A stretch of DNA of 64,000 bases from an uncultured Lachnospiraceae bacterium (lineage in GTDB: Bacteria > Bacillota > Clostridia > Lachnospirales > Lachnospiraceae). Both the position numbers and the translations under genes were made by a program. The DNA lies in the NCBI GenBank assembly GCA_947589305.1, contig CANQAP010000009.1:1-64000 (forward strand). Reading direction: 5' to 3'. Below, one piece after another: positions 8,406 to 17,900 of this stretch (positions are counted from its first letter, which is position 1; each line of letters starts with the position of its first letter). The notes beneath the pieces were generated by a model. It saw nothing but the letters and a program-made list of their open reading frames with translations. It was not told where the DNA came from and ran no database searches.

Positions 8406-9203
8406 ATGTATTTCAGTTTATTATGGAATGCGTTTGCTGCGCTGCCGGAGGTAGAGGCGATTGCGCTTGGCGGTTCAAGAGCCGGTGAGAACTATGATGA
8501 AAAATCAGATTATGATTTATACATTTATTGTACCGGCATACCACATGAAAGTGTGCGGGAGCGTATTTTGAAAACATGTTGTCGGTATATGGAAATAGGA
8601 AATTTTTTTTGGGAGCTGGAGGATGACTGTACGCTCAAAGACGGAACAGACATAGACGTTCTATATCGAAATATGGGGGATTTTTCACAAACAGTACGTT
8701 CGGTTGTTGAAGAACATATTGCATATAACGGTTATACGACCTGCATGTGGCACAATCTGTTACATAGCCGGATTCTCTATGATAAGAATGGGGAGCTGGA
8801 AAATCTGCAAAACAAATATCAGATTCCGTATCCGGACGATTTAAGAAATAATATTATCCGTAAAAATCTGCACCTGCTGACAGGAAACCTGCCTTCATAT
8901 GACACTCAGATTAAAAAGGCTTTGGAACGTAAAGACATGATAAGCGTAAACCATAGGACGGCGGCTTTTTTGGAATCCTATTTTGATATTATTTTTGCAA
9001 TGAATAAGCTGACGCACCCCGGAGAAAAGCGGATGGTTCAGTATGCGAAAGAACAGGCGGCAATTCTTCCGGCTAATTTTGAAAAAAATCTAGACAGATT
9101 ATTTGAAAATATGTTTGTGGATTCAGAAAAGATGCTACAGACGCTTGGAGAGATCATTACTGAATTGAAAAAACTGTTGTCAGTGGAATCAATTTTCTGC
9201 TGA
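8406..9203 (+). CDS. Nucleotidyltransferase-fold protein (DUF4037-like)
   Basis: A 265-residue protein with a pol-beta/minimal nucleotidyltransferase domain at the N-terminus: LGGSRAGENYDEKSDYDLYI, the G-G/S-x-x-x-x-D-x-D hallmark, with a third acidic residue in the GTDIDVLY strand. The remaining helical part resembles DUF4037-type proteins. Such proteins transfer a nucleotide to a small molecule, for example an aminoglycoside, or to a protein; the target is unknown. An ATG at 8394 is also in frame, but TGGAGG at 8395-8400 sits five bases before ATG 8406 and marks that codon as the start. No membrane segment is present. Confidence 0.75.
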   Translation: MYFSLLWNAFAALPEVEAIALGGSRAGENYDEKSDYDLYIYCTGIPHESVRERILKTCCRYMEIGNFFWELEDDCTLKDGTDIDVLYRNMGDFSQTVRSVVEEHIAYNGYTTCMWHNLLHSRILYDKNGELENLQNKYQIPYPDDLRNNIIRKNLHLLTGNLPSYDTQIKKALERKDMISVNHRTAAFLESYFDIIFAMNKLTHPGEKRMVQYAKEQAAILPANFEKNLDRLFENMFVDSEKMLQTLGEIITELKKLLSVESIFC

Positions 9204-9389
9204 TGTAGAAAGGCGTGCATACATTTACAGGTGTCGTTAATAGATATTATAAAAAGCAAGATGAGTGATAGGATATTTATGGAGCGGGCTCTTATCTCAT
9301 GTACAGTTGTTGTTTTGAGAGATAACCTATTTTATCTGAATCAAAAATCGAAATATTAGCTGAAAATGGTTACTTTTATGATGCTTCGC

Positions 9390-9418
9390 TTGTCATTTCC
9401 CATTGATGTGATTATAAT
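9390..9418 (+). promoter_or_regulatory. Sigma-A promoter for the aquaporin gene
   Basis: TTGTCA at 9390-9395, 17-bp spacer, perfect TATAAT at 9413-9418; about 58 bp upstream of the aquaporin start codon. Confidence 0.65.
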
Positions 9419-9475
9419 AATAGAAAGTTTAACTAGAAGCTGTTGAACAGGTATTTTTTAGGAGGTATCAGTCAT

Positions 9476-10168
9476 ATGAAAAAGTATATTGCAGAATTCA
9501 TCGGTACGGCTGTCTTGGTGATCCTTGGCTGCGGTACAGCCATGCTCGTGGGATGTGATGCGGCAGCAGGCGGCGGATATATCCTGACAGCATTGGCGTT
9601 TGGTTTGGTGATCGTAGGAATGGCATACTGTATCGGAAACATTTCCGGCTGTCACATCAATCCGGCAGTGTCGCTTGGTGTGTTGATAAGCGGTGGTATG
9701 AGCGTAAAAGATTTTGTTGGTTATGTCATAGCTCAATGTTTAGGAGCGTTGGCAGGAGCCGGTATACTGGCAGCCATTTTTACCACCGGGAATGTGACAG
9801 ATATGACAGGTGGATTTGGCTCTAACGGACTTGCCGGAGTAAACGCAAGCATAGTTGCCGGACTGCTGGTGGAAGCGGTTCTGACATTTGTTTTTGTAAT
9901 AACGATTTTAGGCGTGACGGATAAGAAAGCGAATCACGGTTCGTTCGCCGGTATTGTGATCGGTCTTACTTTGACGCTGGTACATATTTTAGGAATCGGA
10001 TTGACCGGAACCAGCGTAAATCCAGCCAGAAGCTTTGGTCCTGCGGTCGTAGCCGCCATAACCGGCAATACGGAACCAATCGCCTGCCTGTGGGTATTTA
10101 TCGTCGGACCGTTTGTGGGTGCGGCATTGGCTGCAGTCGTGTATAAAGCGTTGAGCAGCGAGAAGTAG
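9476..10168 (+). CDS. aqpZ: Aquaporin Z-type water channel
   Basis: A 230-residue major intrinsic protein with six membrane helices. Both half-helix NPA boxes are intact: SGCHINPAVSLG and SVNPARSFGP. The residue after the second NPAR is Ser rather than the Asp (NPARD) typical of glycerol facilitators, which favours a water-selective AqpZ-like channel. The start is ATG 9476, with AGGAGGT at 9460-9466 ten bases upstream; an in-frame ATG at 9443 lacks a ribosome binding site. It is monocistronic: a consensus promoter lies at 9390-9418 and an intrinsic terminator at 10208-10242. Confidence 0.92.
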   Translation: MKKYIAEFIGTAVLVILGCGTAMLVGCDAAAGGGYILTALAFGLVIVGMAYCIGNISGCHINPAVSLGVLISGGMSVKDFVGYVIAQCLGALAGAGILAAIFTTGNVTDMTGGFGSNGLAGVNASIVAGLLVEAVLTFVFVITILGVTDKKANHGSFAGIVIGLTLTLVHILGIGLTGTSVNPARSFGPAVVAAITGNTEPIACLWVFIVGPFVGAALAAVVYKALSSEK

Positions 10169-10207
10169 AAAGACTGACTCTATGAAGCGAGATCATAAGA
10201 TGAGAAA

Positions 10208-10242
10208 ATGCCGGAACCTTCTTTTTGGGTTTCGGCATTTTT
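10208..10242 (+). terminator. Intrinsic terminator after aqpZ
   Basis: ATGCCGGAACC pairs with GGTTTCGGCAT (one G-U pair) around a short loop, followed by a T-run. It lies about 40 bp after the aqpZ stop codon. Confidence 0.85.
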
Positions 10243-10420
10243 GGGATATACGCATGGTGGTGTAATTCACGCGGCAATCCATCATCCATCAGAGGGTTAT
10301 ATTTAATTTATCGCAGAAGAGATCCGGCTTGCGATCGGCAAGGAAACGGATGTCATGAAAGCCGGCCGGATGAAAGTCGTGAGAAGTGTTTCCAGATTCA
10401 ATCTGTTTTTTTAAATCTTA

Positions 10421-10457
10421 TTGACAATTACATATTAATACAATATACTTAGTATAA
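10421..10457 (+). promoter_or_regulatory. padR promoter with overlapping operator dyad
   Basis: TTGACA at 10421-10426, 17-bp spacer, TATACT at 10444-10449. The -10 is embedded in the dyad ATATACT-TAGTATA (ATAC/GTAT halves), the kind of ATAC...GTAT site bound by PadR repressors. Autorepression by the downstream PadR is therefore likely (inference). Confidence 0.65.
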
Positions 10458-10477
10458 CAAAGTAGTGGGGTGAATGA

Positions 10478-10813
10478 ATGACTGATAAATATGAAAAACA
10501 AATGAAAAAGGGAGTGTTGGAACTGTTGGTTTTGAAACTGCTTGAGGTACAAGCCAAGTATGGCTATCAGATCATTCAGGAAATGAAAGAGCAAAGCGGG
10601 GATATTTTTCTGCTGAAAGACGGTACCTTATATCCTATTTTGTATCGCTTGGAAGATGACGGACTGGTGGTCAGTGAATGGAGTGAAGCAGAAGGAAAAC
10701 AGGTTCCCCGCAAGTATTACAGGATTACGGAGAAAGGGGTTGCCGCTTTACGGGAAATGCAGGCAACTTGGAAACGAATCTCCGGCGGGGTCAATAAGAT
10801 ATTGGAGGATTAA
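10478..10813 (+). CDS. PadR family transcriptional regulator
   Basis: A 111-residue winged-helix PadR regulator of the short type (PF03551-like, lacking the long C-terminal helical domain). Typical segments are KKGVLELLVLKLLEVQAKYGYQ compressed in the first helices, DGTLYPILYRLEDDGLV in the recognition helix and wing, and RKYYRITEKG in the wing. It would repress its own operon until an inducer binds. The gene is two bases upstream of the next start and shares its promoter; an ATAC/GTAT dyad overlaps the -10. Such pairs of PadR and a HAAS-domain membrane protein are common in Bacillota. Confidence 0.9.
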   Translation: MTDKYEKQMKKGVLELLVLKLLEVQAKYGYQIIQEMKEQSGDIFLLKDGTLYPILYRLEDDGLVVSEWSEAEGKQVPRKYYRITEKGVAALREMQATWKRISGGVNKILED

Positions 10814-10815
10814 AC

Positions 10816-11463
10816 ATGACAGTTGAAAATTATGTAAAGCAGATTGTGAAAAACGTACATTGCAATAAAAACCGCAGACTCGATATACAAAAACAGCTTT
10901 TAGCAGATATAGAGGAACGATTATCCGCTGGCGAGACAGCAGAAGATGTTATAAAGGATATGGGCGATGCCCGGGAGATTGCCGATAGCTTTAATGATAC
11001 TTTGTCTGAGACAGAAAAGAAGAGATATCGATTAAGAAAAGCGCTATTGATCACGGGATGTATTATACTCGGTTTGTTGCTAGTGGCTTTTGGGATCCTA
11101 TGGATGCTGCCGAAAACGATAGATATCGAAACCAGTGCAATATTTTCCAAGACAGAAGTAGAAAGTAAATTAACAGAAGTGATCGGTCTTTTGGATGAAG
11201 GAGATTATGCCGCTTTACAGACTATGGCGACCGATCAAATGGCCTTGGCACTGCAAGAAGATCATATGGAAGAGGCAAAGGCGCAATTTTGTGAAGACTT
11301 TGGCGCCAGAACCGGCTTTGGAGCTATATATTCCAGTGAGGTCATTCAGAGGAATCAGCATTTTGCAATCTGTCAGGTGAATGTCAGTTATGAAAATATC
11401 AGCATTACTTATACCATTACGTTTGACGAAGATATGAAGCTGGCAGGTTTGTATATGAAATAA
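10816..11463 (+). CDS. HAAS/DUF1700-like membrane protein with DUF3887-type domain
   Basis: A 215-residue protein with three parts: a cytoplasmic N-terminal helical HAAS-like region (residues 1-70, DIEERLSAGETAEDVIKDMG), one transmembrane helix (about 76-97, LLITGCIILGLLLVAFGILWM) and an extracellular domain resembling DUF3887 (VIGLLDEGDYAALQTMATDQM). HAAS proteins are usually partners of PadR regulators; the DUF3887 fold is NTF2-like and of unknown ligand. It is translationally coupled to padR (two-base gap). A role in sensing the envelope and feeding back on PadR is plausible but is inference. Confidence 0.72.
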   Translation: MTVENYVKQIVKNVHCNKNRRLDIQKQLLADIEERLSAGETAEDVIKDMGDAREIADSFNDTLSETEKKRYRLRKALLITGCIILGLLLVAFGILWMLPKTIDIETSAIFSKTEVESKLTEVIGLLDEGDYAALQTMATDQMALALQEDHMEEAKAQFCEDFGARTGFGAIYSSEVIQRNQHFAICQVNVSYENISITYTITFDEDMKLAGLYMK

Positions 11464-11524
11464 GATAGATCGCATATGCTCCCTGATGTAGAAAACGGAT
11501 AGGGGATAAACGGAAATAAGAGCG

Positions 11525-12400
11525 TTATCGATAGCTTAGATATTCAATAAAACGCTTTACGGCAAGAGAAGCTCCTTGCGTGCTTCGGAGTGCAAGACCG
11601 ATGTCGCGGTATGCAGGGACATTCATTGATTTGACAATGATTTTATAGGGAACCCGCCTCAATATCAACTGCGGCAGAATGCTGATTCCCAGTCCGCTTT
11701 CCACCATCGACATAATGGCATAGTCATCCCAAGTCGTAAAGCGGATATTTGGTTTTAATCCGTATTGCTCAAAAATCTCTGAAATTTCGGCTTTTCCACC
11801 CTTTTCGAGCAGCATAAAAGGATCGTCACAGAGTGCAGTGACGGGAAAAACTTTGCAACTGGCTAGACGGTGGTGTTCAGGAAGGATTGCCATCAATGGG
11901 TCCCGTTCTAAGAAAATAGTTTCAAGTTCCGGATGTGTCGGAAGACGTAAAAAACCACAATCGACACGTCCTTCTAAAATCCATTCTTCAATTTCCGTAT
12001 AATCGCCGAGGAGGAGTTCATAATCAATATTTGGATAATCTTTTTGAAAGGCTTTGATAATGTTTGGCAGCCAATGGGTTGCTACACTCGAAAAAGTGCC
12101 GATGCGAATCAAACCGGATTGTAATCCGTTCAACTCATCAATTTCTGTTTGTAATTTTTCAAATGCAGTAGCTACACGTTGCGCATAGGGCAATAATTTC
12201 ATACCATCTGATGTAAGACGTACACCGCCTGTTCGGCGTTCGAGTAGGGCAACATGCCATTCCGTTTCGAGGTCATTGATCATTCTGCTGATACTGGACT
12301 GCGAATAATTAAGCAATTCAGCGGCTTTTGTAAAACTTCCACATTCTGCTGTTTTTACAAAAGCCATATATTTTTGTAAATTCATTTCCATAAATTCCAT
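11525..12400 (-). CDS. LysR family transcriptional regulator
   Basis: A 291-residue LTTR. The N-terminal winged HTH is clear (FVKTAECGSFTKAAELLNYS, then SISRMINDLE), followed by the periplasmic-binding-like co-inducer domain (GLIRIGTFSSVATHWLPNII onward). ATGs at 12400, 12391 and 12385 are possible starts; the third gives the usual LTTR beginning MNLQKY. It is divergent from the EamA transporter gene at 12495. The palindrome ATTCG-CTTTT-CGAAT at 12430-12444 in the gap fits the LTTR T-N11-A rule, so it probably controls the transporter. The inducer is unknown. Confidence 0.9.
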   Translation of the reverse strand: MEFMEMNLQKYMAFVKTAECGSFTKAAELLNYSQSSISRMINDLETEWHVALLERRTGGVRLTSDGMKLLPYAQRVATAFEKLQTEIDELNGLQSGLIRIGTFSSVATHWLPNIIKAFQKDYPNIDYELLLGDYTEIEEWILEGRVDCGFLRLPTHPELETIFLERDPLMAILPEHHRLASCKVFPVTALCDDPFMLLEKGGKAEISEIFEQYGLKPNIRFTTWDDYAIMSMVESGLGISILPQLILRRVPYKIIVKSMNVPAYRDIGLALRSTQGASLAVKRFIEYLSYR

Positions 12401-12429
12401 TCACTTTCCAAATAATAATCATTTGATTT

Positions 12430-12444
12430 ATTCGCTTTTCGAAT
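12430..12444. promoter_or_regulatory. LysR-type operator (T-N11-A palindrome)
   Basis: ATTCG-N5-CGAAT, a perfect 5-bp dyad containing the T-N11-A signature, centred between the divergent lysR-type and eamA-type genes and just upstream of a GATAAT/TATACT-rich -10 region. Confidence 0.6.
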
Positions 12445-12494
12445 ATATATGATAATGATATACTATCTCCATTACAATATCAAGGGAGAAACAC

Positions 12495-13349
12495 ATGAAA
12501 AAAGATTATTTGAAATATATCGTAGCTCTTTTATTATTTGGATCAAATGGTATTGTTGCCAGTCGGATTGATTTAAGCAGTTATGAAATCGTTTTGCTAC
12601 GTACCTTCTTGGGCAGTGTGTTCCTGTTAGTCATTTTTTTGATCACTGGCAAGAAATTCAGTTTTTATAAGCATAAAAAAGATTTCTTTTGGTTGACTGC
12701 CTCCGGAATGGCAATGGGAATGAGTTGGATATTGCTTTATGAAGCATATGCTAGGATCGGCGTTAGCATTTCATCTTTGTTGTACTATTGTGGACCGGTG
12801 ATCGTCATTGTTTTATCACCGATTTTGTTTCATGAGAAATTAACCGCCATAAAAGTCATGGGTTTTTGCACTGTTCTTTTTGGCACATGTCTGATAAATA
12901 ATTATGCTTCTCCAGATGGTAAGAATCATCTTGGTATAGTATGTGGCGCGCTTTCTGCGGTCATGTATGCCGGCATGGTCATCTTTAATAAAAGGGCGGT
13001 CAGGATCACTGGATTAGAGAATGCAGTGCTGCAACTGATTGTCAGTTTTCTTACGGTTGCCCTTTTTGTGGGAATGAAACAGGGTTTGATAGTGAGCGTT
13101 CCGAAAGAAAGTATATTTCCAATCTTAGTGTTGGGTTTGCTCAATACGGGAATCGGGTGTTATTTTTATTTTTCTTCGATTGGCAATCTGCCTGTTCAGA
13201 GCGTAGCAGTCTTTGGATATTTAGAACCGCTTTCGGCAGTTTGTTTTTCTATGTTGTTTTTGGAAGAAATATTACTGCCCGTGCAGGTAGCTGGCGCAGT
13301 TTTGATATTGGGTGGGGCTTTTTTAACTGAAAAATTCTCATCTGCATAA
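12495..13349 (+). CDS. EamA/DMT family transporter
   Basis: A 284-residue drug/metabolite transporter with about ten membrane helices in two EamA repeats. The second repeat ends with the typical SVAVFGYLEPLSAVCFSMLF motif and then LGGAFL. The N-terminal helix (IVALLLFGSNGIVASRI) and the conserved ISSLLYYCGPVIV segment also fit. Such proteins export amino acids or other metabolites; the substrate is unknown. ATG 12495 is preceded by AAGGGAGAAA. It is divergent from the LysR gene at 11525-12400, which is the probable regulator. It converges with the permease at 13385-14557. Confidence 0.88.
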   Translation: MKKDYLKYIVALLLFGSNGIVASRIDLSSYEIVLLRTFLGSVFLLVIFLITGKKFSFYKHKKDFFWLTASGMAMGMSWILLYEAYARIGVSISSLLYYCGPVIVIVLSPILFHEKLTAIKVMGFCTVLFGTCLINNYASPDGKNHLGIVCGALSAVMYAGMVIFNKRAVRITGLENAVLQLIVSFLTVALFVGMKQGLIVSVPKESIFPILVLGLLNTGIGCYFYFSSIGNLPVQSVAVFGYLEPLSAVCFSMLFLEEILLPVQVAGAVLILGGAFLTEKFSSA

Positions 13350-13384
13350 GCACATAGAGGCGTTGGATGGTTAGCCGGATTGCC

Positions 13385-14557
13385 TCATGAAGCGACAGAA
13401 AACGAGCGGAATAAGATGGCGGCGCAAAAGAACACGACCAGTCCAAGGATATTGATCAGGATAAACGTACGCATGTAACGTCCGGCATGGGCATGTTTGG
13501 ATTTCATATAAAGGCGAAAGGAAATCAGACTGGCTAAAGATGCGATCGGGGTTCCCAAGCCGCCGATGTCAACTCCCAAAAGCAAAGCTTTCCAATCCGT
13601 GGTAAAGCCAGAAAGTAAAACGGCGGTCGGTACGTTACTGATGACCTGACTGGCAAGGATTGCCGTCAGCAGCGGATGATTACTCATAAGTTTCTGCAGG
13701 AATATATGAATAGAACCGATGGCTCCGATATTACCGGCAAATACGAAAAAGCATACAAAAGTTAAGAGCAGGCTGTAATCAATCTTTTTAAATATCGGAC
13801 GATCCATGATCAGTAATGCAATACATATGAAGGCAAATAGCAATACAAAATGTAATATATGGAAAACCGATAGCAGACAAAGTACAAATAAGATCAGATA
13901 TGCTACAATGCGCCATATGCTATAGGAGGACTGACGTTCCGGCAGGTTGACATCAAGACGTTCTTTTGGACAGAAGACAATACTAACGGTCAACAGCGGA
14001 AGTGCAAGCAGAACATAGGGTAATACAGTACTAAAGAATTCCATGGCAGTCAGATGGAAGGAAGAATATAGATACAGGTTTTGCGGATTCCCGACAGGTG
14101 TTGCCATGCTGCCTAGATTAGCCGCAACGGTTTGCATGACGACCACAAAGATCAAATACGTTTCTTGTCCGGTCAACTCTAAAATCAAAATGGCAAACGG
14201 TACAAAAGTGATCAACGCCACATCGTTTGTTACCAGCATAGAAGAAAAAAACGACAGTAGAAATAGCAGGAGAAACAAGATCCTGCGTTGCATCTTGCCA
14301 CGGAGGATACAGTCTGCCAGCCATGTAAATACACCATGACATTGTAACCCTGCTACAACTGCCATTAGGCAGAACAATAAAACTAAAACGCGGAAATCTA
14401 TATAATCCCAATATGCGGCAGAAGGTGGTACAAAAAACATAGAGATGAACATGCACAAGGCAGAAATAACCAAAACAAGTTCTTTTTTTATGAAACGGGC
14501 AATTATAAGAAAGCCGTTTCGGATGAAAGATGTATTGTTTGTTTCGGGTACATTCAT
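13385..14557 (-). CDS. ArsB/NhaD-type anion permease (ion transporter superfamily)
   Basis: A 390-residue multipass permease of the ArsB/NhaD/SLC13-like ion transporter superfamily. The paired re-entrant hairpin motifs are evident: TNDVALITFVPFAI with GSMATPVGNPQNL in the first half, and SNVPTAVLLSGF with GGLGTPIASLASLISFR in the second. About eleven hydrophobic segments are present. Substrate (an anion such as a carboxylate or arsenite, or sodium/proton exchange) cannot be assigned. The start ATG at 14557 (minus strand) has an AAGGAGAA ribosome binding site. It is downstream of, and in the same direction as, the tracrRNA, but the tracrRNA terminator at 14731-14756 separates the two. Confidence 0.82.
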   Translation of the reverse strand: MNVPETNNTSFIRNGFLIIARFIKKELVLVISALCMFISMFFVPPSAAYWDYIDFRVLVLLFCLMAVVAGLQCHGVFTWLADCILRGKMQRRILFLLLFLLSFFSSMLVTNDVALITFVPFAILILELTGQETYLIFVVVMQTVAANLGSMATPVGNPQNLYLYSSFHLTAMEFFSTVLPYVLLALPLLTVSIVFCPKERLDVNLPERQSSYSIWRIVAYLILFVLCLLSVFHILHFVLLFAFICIALLIMDRPIFKKIDYSLLLTFVCFFVFAGNIGAIGSIHIFLQKLMSNHPLLTAILASQVISNVPTAVLLSGFTTDWKALLLGVDIGGLGTPIASLASLISFRLYMKSKHAHAGRYMRTFILINILGLVVFFCAAILFRSFSVAS

Positions 14558-14730
14558 CGGAGTTCTCCTTCATCTATCCAATCAGATATTTATGATTAGC
14601 ATTATAAACCCAATGACGGGGATAAGCCAGTGGATTTTCAACCTAACACACATAGAAAATGAAAAAAGAAAGAAAATTTTAAAAAAGGCACTATTTTGGC
14701 AAGGAATCATGTATAATCGGATATAGAAAG

Positions 14731-14846
14731 AAAAAAAAGACTTGTTTCCAAGTCTTAAAAAGCTCTGCACAATGCAGCAAAAGGATTTGAATTAATTTTT
14801 ATTTGAACTTGTAGTGTAATCTCATATGGTAGTAAATCATTGAGAT
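14731..14846 (-). ncRNA. tracrRNA of the type II-A CRISPR system
   Basis: On the minus strand this reads as a complete tracrRNA. The anti-repeat (plus positions 14811-14839) pairs with the crRNA repeat: an upper duplex ending in ATTACACTAC, a bulge of AAGT opposite GA, and a lower stem TCAAAT pairing with GTTTGA, the same architecture as the streptococcal Cas9 guide. The nexus region follows, then hairpin CTGCA-TTG-TGCAG (14763-14775 region), then AAGACTTG-GAAA-CAAGTCTT (14737-14756) with a U-run, which acts as terminator. Three differences inside the upper duplex (T/C, T/C, G/A relative to the repeat) all remain G-U pairs. A promoter with TTGACA and TATAGT lies just upstream at 14853-14881. 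Confidence 0.92.
14737..14756 (-). terminator. tracrRNA terminator hairpin
   Basis: On the minus strand an 8-bp perfect stem AAGACTTG/CAAGTCTT closes a GAAA tetraloop and is followed by eight T residues in total. It serves both as the 3' hairpin of the tracrRNA and as its intrinsic terminator. Confidence 0.9.
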
Positions 14847-14852
14847 ACTTAT

Positions 14853-14881
14853 ACTATAAAGGTTATTTCCACATTTGTCAA
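14853..14881 (-). promoter_or_regulatory. tracrRNA promoter
   Basis: On the minus strand: TTGACA (plus positions 14876-14881), 17-bp spacer, TATAGT (14853-14858), giving transcription from about 14846. The -35 lies in the cas9 5' untranslated region. The -10 overlaps a plus-strand TATACT (14850-14855) that could serve cas9. Confidence 0.85.
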
Positions 14882-14904
14882 GAAAAAGAATGGAGGTACA
14901 AGAG

Positions 14905-17900
14905 ATGGGCAAAGGAATGGAGCAAGAGTATTATGTGGGGTTGGATATCGGAACGGACTCCGTAGGATGGGCGGTCACGGATATGGACTATCATATCCTT
15001 AGAAGAAAAGGAAAATCCATGTGGGGAATCCGCCTATTCGAATCCGCGCAGACAGCCGAGGAACGCAGGACATTTCGCACGAATCGGAGAAGATTACAGA
15101 GAAGAAAGCAAAGGATACAATTATTACAGGAACTGTTTGCCGGGGAAATGGAAAAGGTAGATCCAAAATTCTTTCAACGTTTGAGAGATAGTGCATTTTG
15201 GCAGGATGATAAAGAAGAAAATCAGATTTATTCGTTATTTAACGATGTCGGGATGACCGATCAAGATTATCATCGAGTGTTTCCGACGATTTATCACTTA
15301 AGAGCAGCGTTGATTCAAAACGAACATCCGTATGATATTCGTTTGGTGTATTTAGCATTACATCATATTATGAAACATAGAGGTCATTTCTTGTTTAGCG
15401 GAGATATGGACAAGGTGACATCGTTTCATCAGACATATGAGGAATTTATGAATTGTCTAAAAGAAGAATTTGATATTGAATTGGAATGTGATTCTGAATC
15501 AGATTTTGAAGACATTATGAAAAATAAAAATCTTTCAAAAACCAAGAAATGCGCGGATTTAGCGGAATGCTGTCATATTACAAAAGCAGATAAGCAACAG
15601 ATGGAGATCTTGAAATTGATTACCGGATGCAGCATAAATCTTGGTGTAGTATTTCAGGATGAAGGGTTATCTGAAATTGAGCATGCTAAATTTAGCTTTG
15701 CAGATGGGAATTATGAAGAAACAAGACTCGCTTTGGAAGACGAGATACAAGAACAAACAGGGATCATTGATATTTTTCATAGTGTATATAACTGGGTGAT
15801 TTTGTCTGACATTCTGAGCGGTGGAGAATATCAAGAACATTCCTACCTGAGCTTTGCAAAAAAGAGAAGTTATGATAAACACCATGAAGATTTACAGAAA
15901 TTAAAAGATTTATTAAGAGAATACGCTCCGGAGGAATATTCCCGCCTTTTTTCAGCAAAAGGATTGGAAAATAATTATAGTGCTTACATAGGAATGTATA
16001 AAAAGAATGGGAAAAAGATTTCAGTGAAAAGATGTACGCAGGAGGATTTTTATAAAACAGTACGAAAAATACTGAAAAATCTACCACAAGAACACAAAAT
16101 TGTTCAGGAAATAATAGCAGACATGGATGCTTATGCGTTTATGCCGTTACAGATTAGTAAAGATAACAGAGTGATTCCGTATCAGGTACATGCTATGGAA
16201 CTAGAGGCGATTCTGGAAAATGCGAGATTCTATCTCCCTTTTCTCGATCAGGTAGATGAAACATGCGGTAAAACAGTCGGTGAAAAAATTAAGATGCTGT
16301 TTGAATTTCGTATTCCATACTATGTTGGACCTTTGAACACATCCGCCGGAGAAAACTGCTGGATGATCCGGAAAGAAGATGGACAGATCAGACCATGGAA
16401 TTTTGATCAAAAAGTGGATGTGGATCAATCCGCATCCGTGTTTATACAGCGAATGACAAACCAATGTACCTATTTGACAAATGAGGATGTATTGCCTAAA
16501 CATTCTTTGCTTTATTCGGAATACATGGTATTAAATGAGTTAAACAATGTTAAAATACGGGGAGAAAAGCTTTCGGTAGAATTGAAGCAAAACATATATA
16601 AGGATTTATTCATGAAATATAAACAGGTAACCGGAAAACGGTTGTTAGATTATTTGATTTCTTATGGATACGAAGTGACAAAAGAAGATTTAAGCGGATT
16701 GGATGGAAATTTTAAAGCATCGCTTTCTTCTTATATTTTATTGAAAGAAAAAGTATTTGGAGAGGATATCAATAAAATTTCTGTGCATGACATGGCTGAG
16801 GATTTAATTCTATGGATTACCTTGTATGGGGAGGATCCTAAGATGCTTGAAAGAGTGATTCGTAAACATTATCAGAAACAATTATCAGAAGAACAGATCA
16901 AGAATGCTACCCGTTTGAAATTTCAGGGTTGGGGAAGATTATCAAAAGCGTTTTTGGCAGAATTGAGAGGCGCAGATCGTTCTACAGGTGAGTCTATGAC
17001 GATTATACAAGGATTACGGAATACGCAAAATAATCTTATGCAGCTTTTGAGTTCAGACTATACGTTTACGGAATCCATTAAAGAAGAAAATGCCGGATAT
17101 CAGTTAGAGGGAACTGTCGAGTATGCCTCATTGATGCAAGATGTTGTAGCTTCACCTGCCATTAAACGTGCGGTATGGCAGACGATTCAGATTGTGGAAG
17201 AGATCAAAAGAGTCATGGGAGCAGATCCAAAGCGGATTTTTGTGGAAATGGCACGTGGACCGGAAGAAAAGGTACGGACAGTTTCCAGAAAGGATCGATT
17301 AATGGAGCTTTATAAGATTATTGATCAGGAAACCAAGGCACAATGGTGTAAAGAGTTGTCGGAAAAAGACGAAAGTGATTTTAAGAGTATTAAATTGTTT
17401 TTGTATTATACACAAATGGGTAAATGTATGTATACCGGAACCAATATTGACCTTTCACAGTTAAATGATGCGACGATATGGAATCGAGATCATATTTATC
17501 CGCAATCCAAAACTAAGGATGACAGTTTAGATAATTTGGTGTTGGTTGATAGCAAGGCGAATGCGAGAAAAGATGATGGAATGATCTCTCCGGATACTCA
17601 ACAAAAAATGAAGGGTACTTGGAAATATCTTTTGGATAAAGGCTTAATTACAAAAAAGAAATATGACCGTCTGACAAGGACAACACCATTGACGGAAGAA
17701 GAACTGGCAGGATTTATTGGACGTCAACTTGTAGAAACCCGTCAATCTACAAAGGTAGTGGCAACTTTGCTAGAACGAATCTATAAAGATTCAAAGGTTG
17801 TGTACGTCAAGGCAAATGCTGTGACCGAGTTTCGACAGGAGGCACAAGAGGAAGATAAGAAAAATCAGAAAAGTGGTTCTGTGTATGTAAAAGTAAGAGA

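Noticed and set aside
5197..9418. Similar strings GTTACTTTTATGAT(A/G)CTT near 5205 and 9370 as a possible dispersed repeat
   Set aside because: Similarity ends after about 18 bases and the surroundings differ; insufficient for a repeat call.
10243..10420. Possible small gene between aqpZ and padR (frame with EEIRLAIGKETDVMKAGRMK)
   Set aside because: Looks like a short remnant of coding DNA without start codon or ribosome site.
14875..14904. TTG at 14875 as cas9 start (ten extra residues)
   Set aside because: The GGAGG at 14892-14896 lies correctly before ATG 14905, and the tracrRNA -35 occupies 14876-14881.
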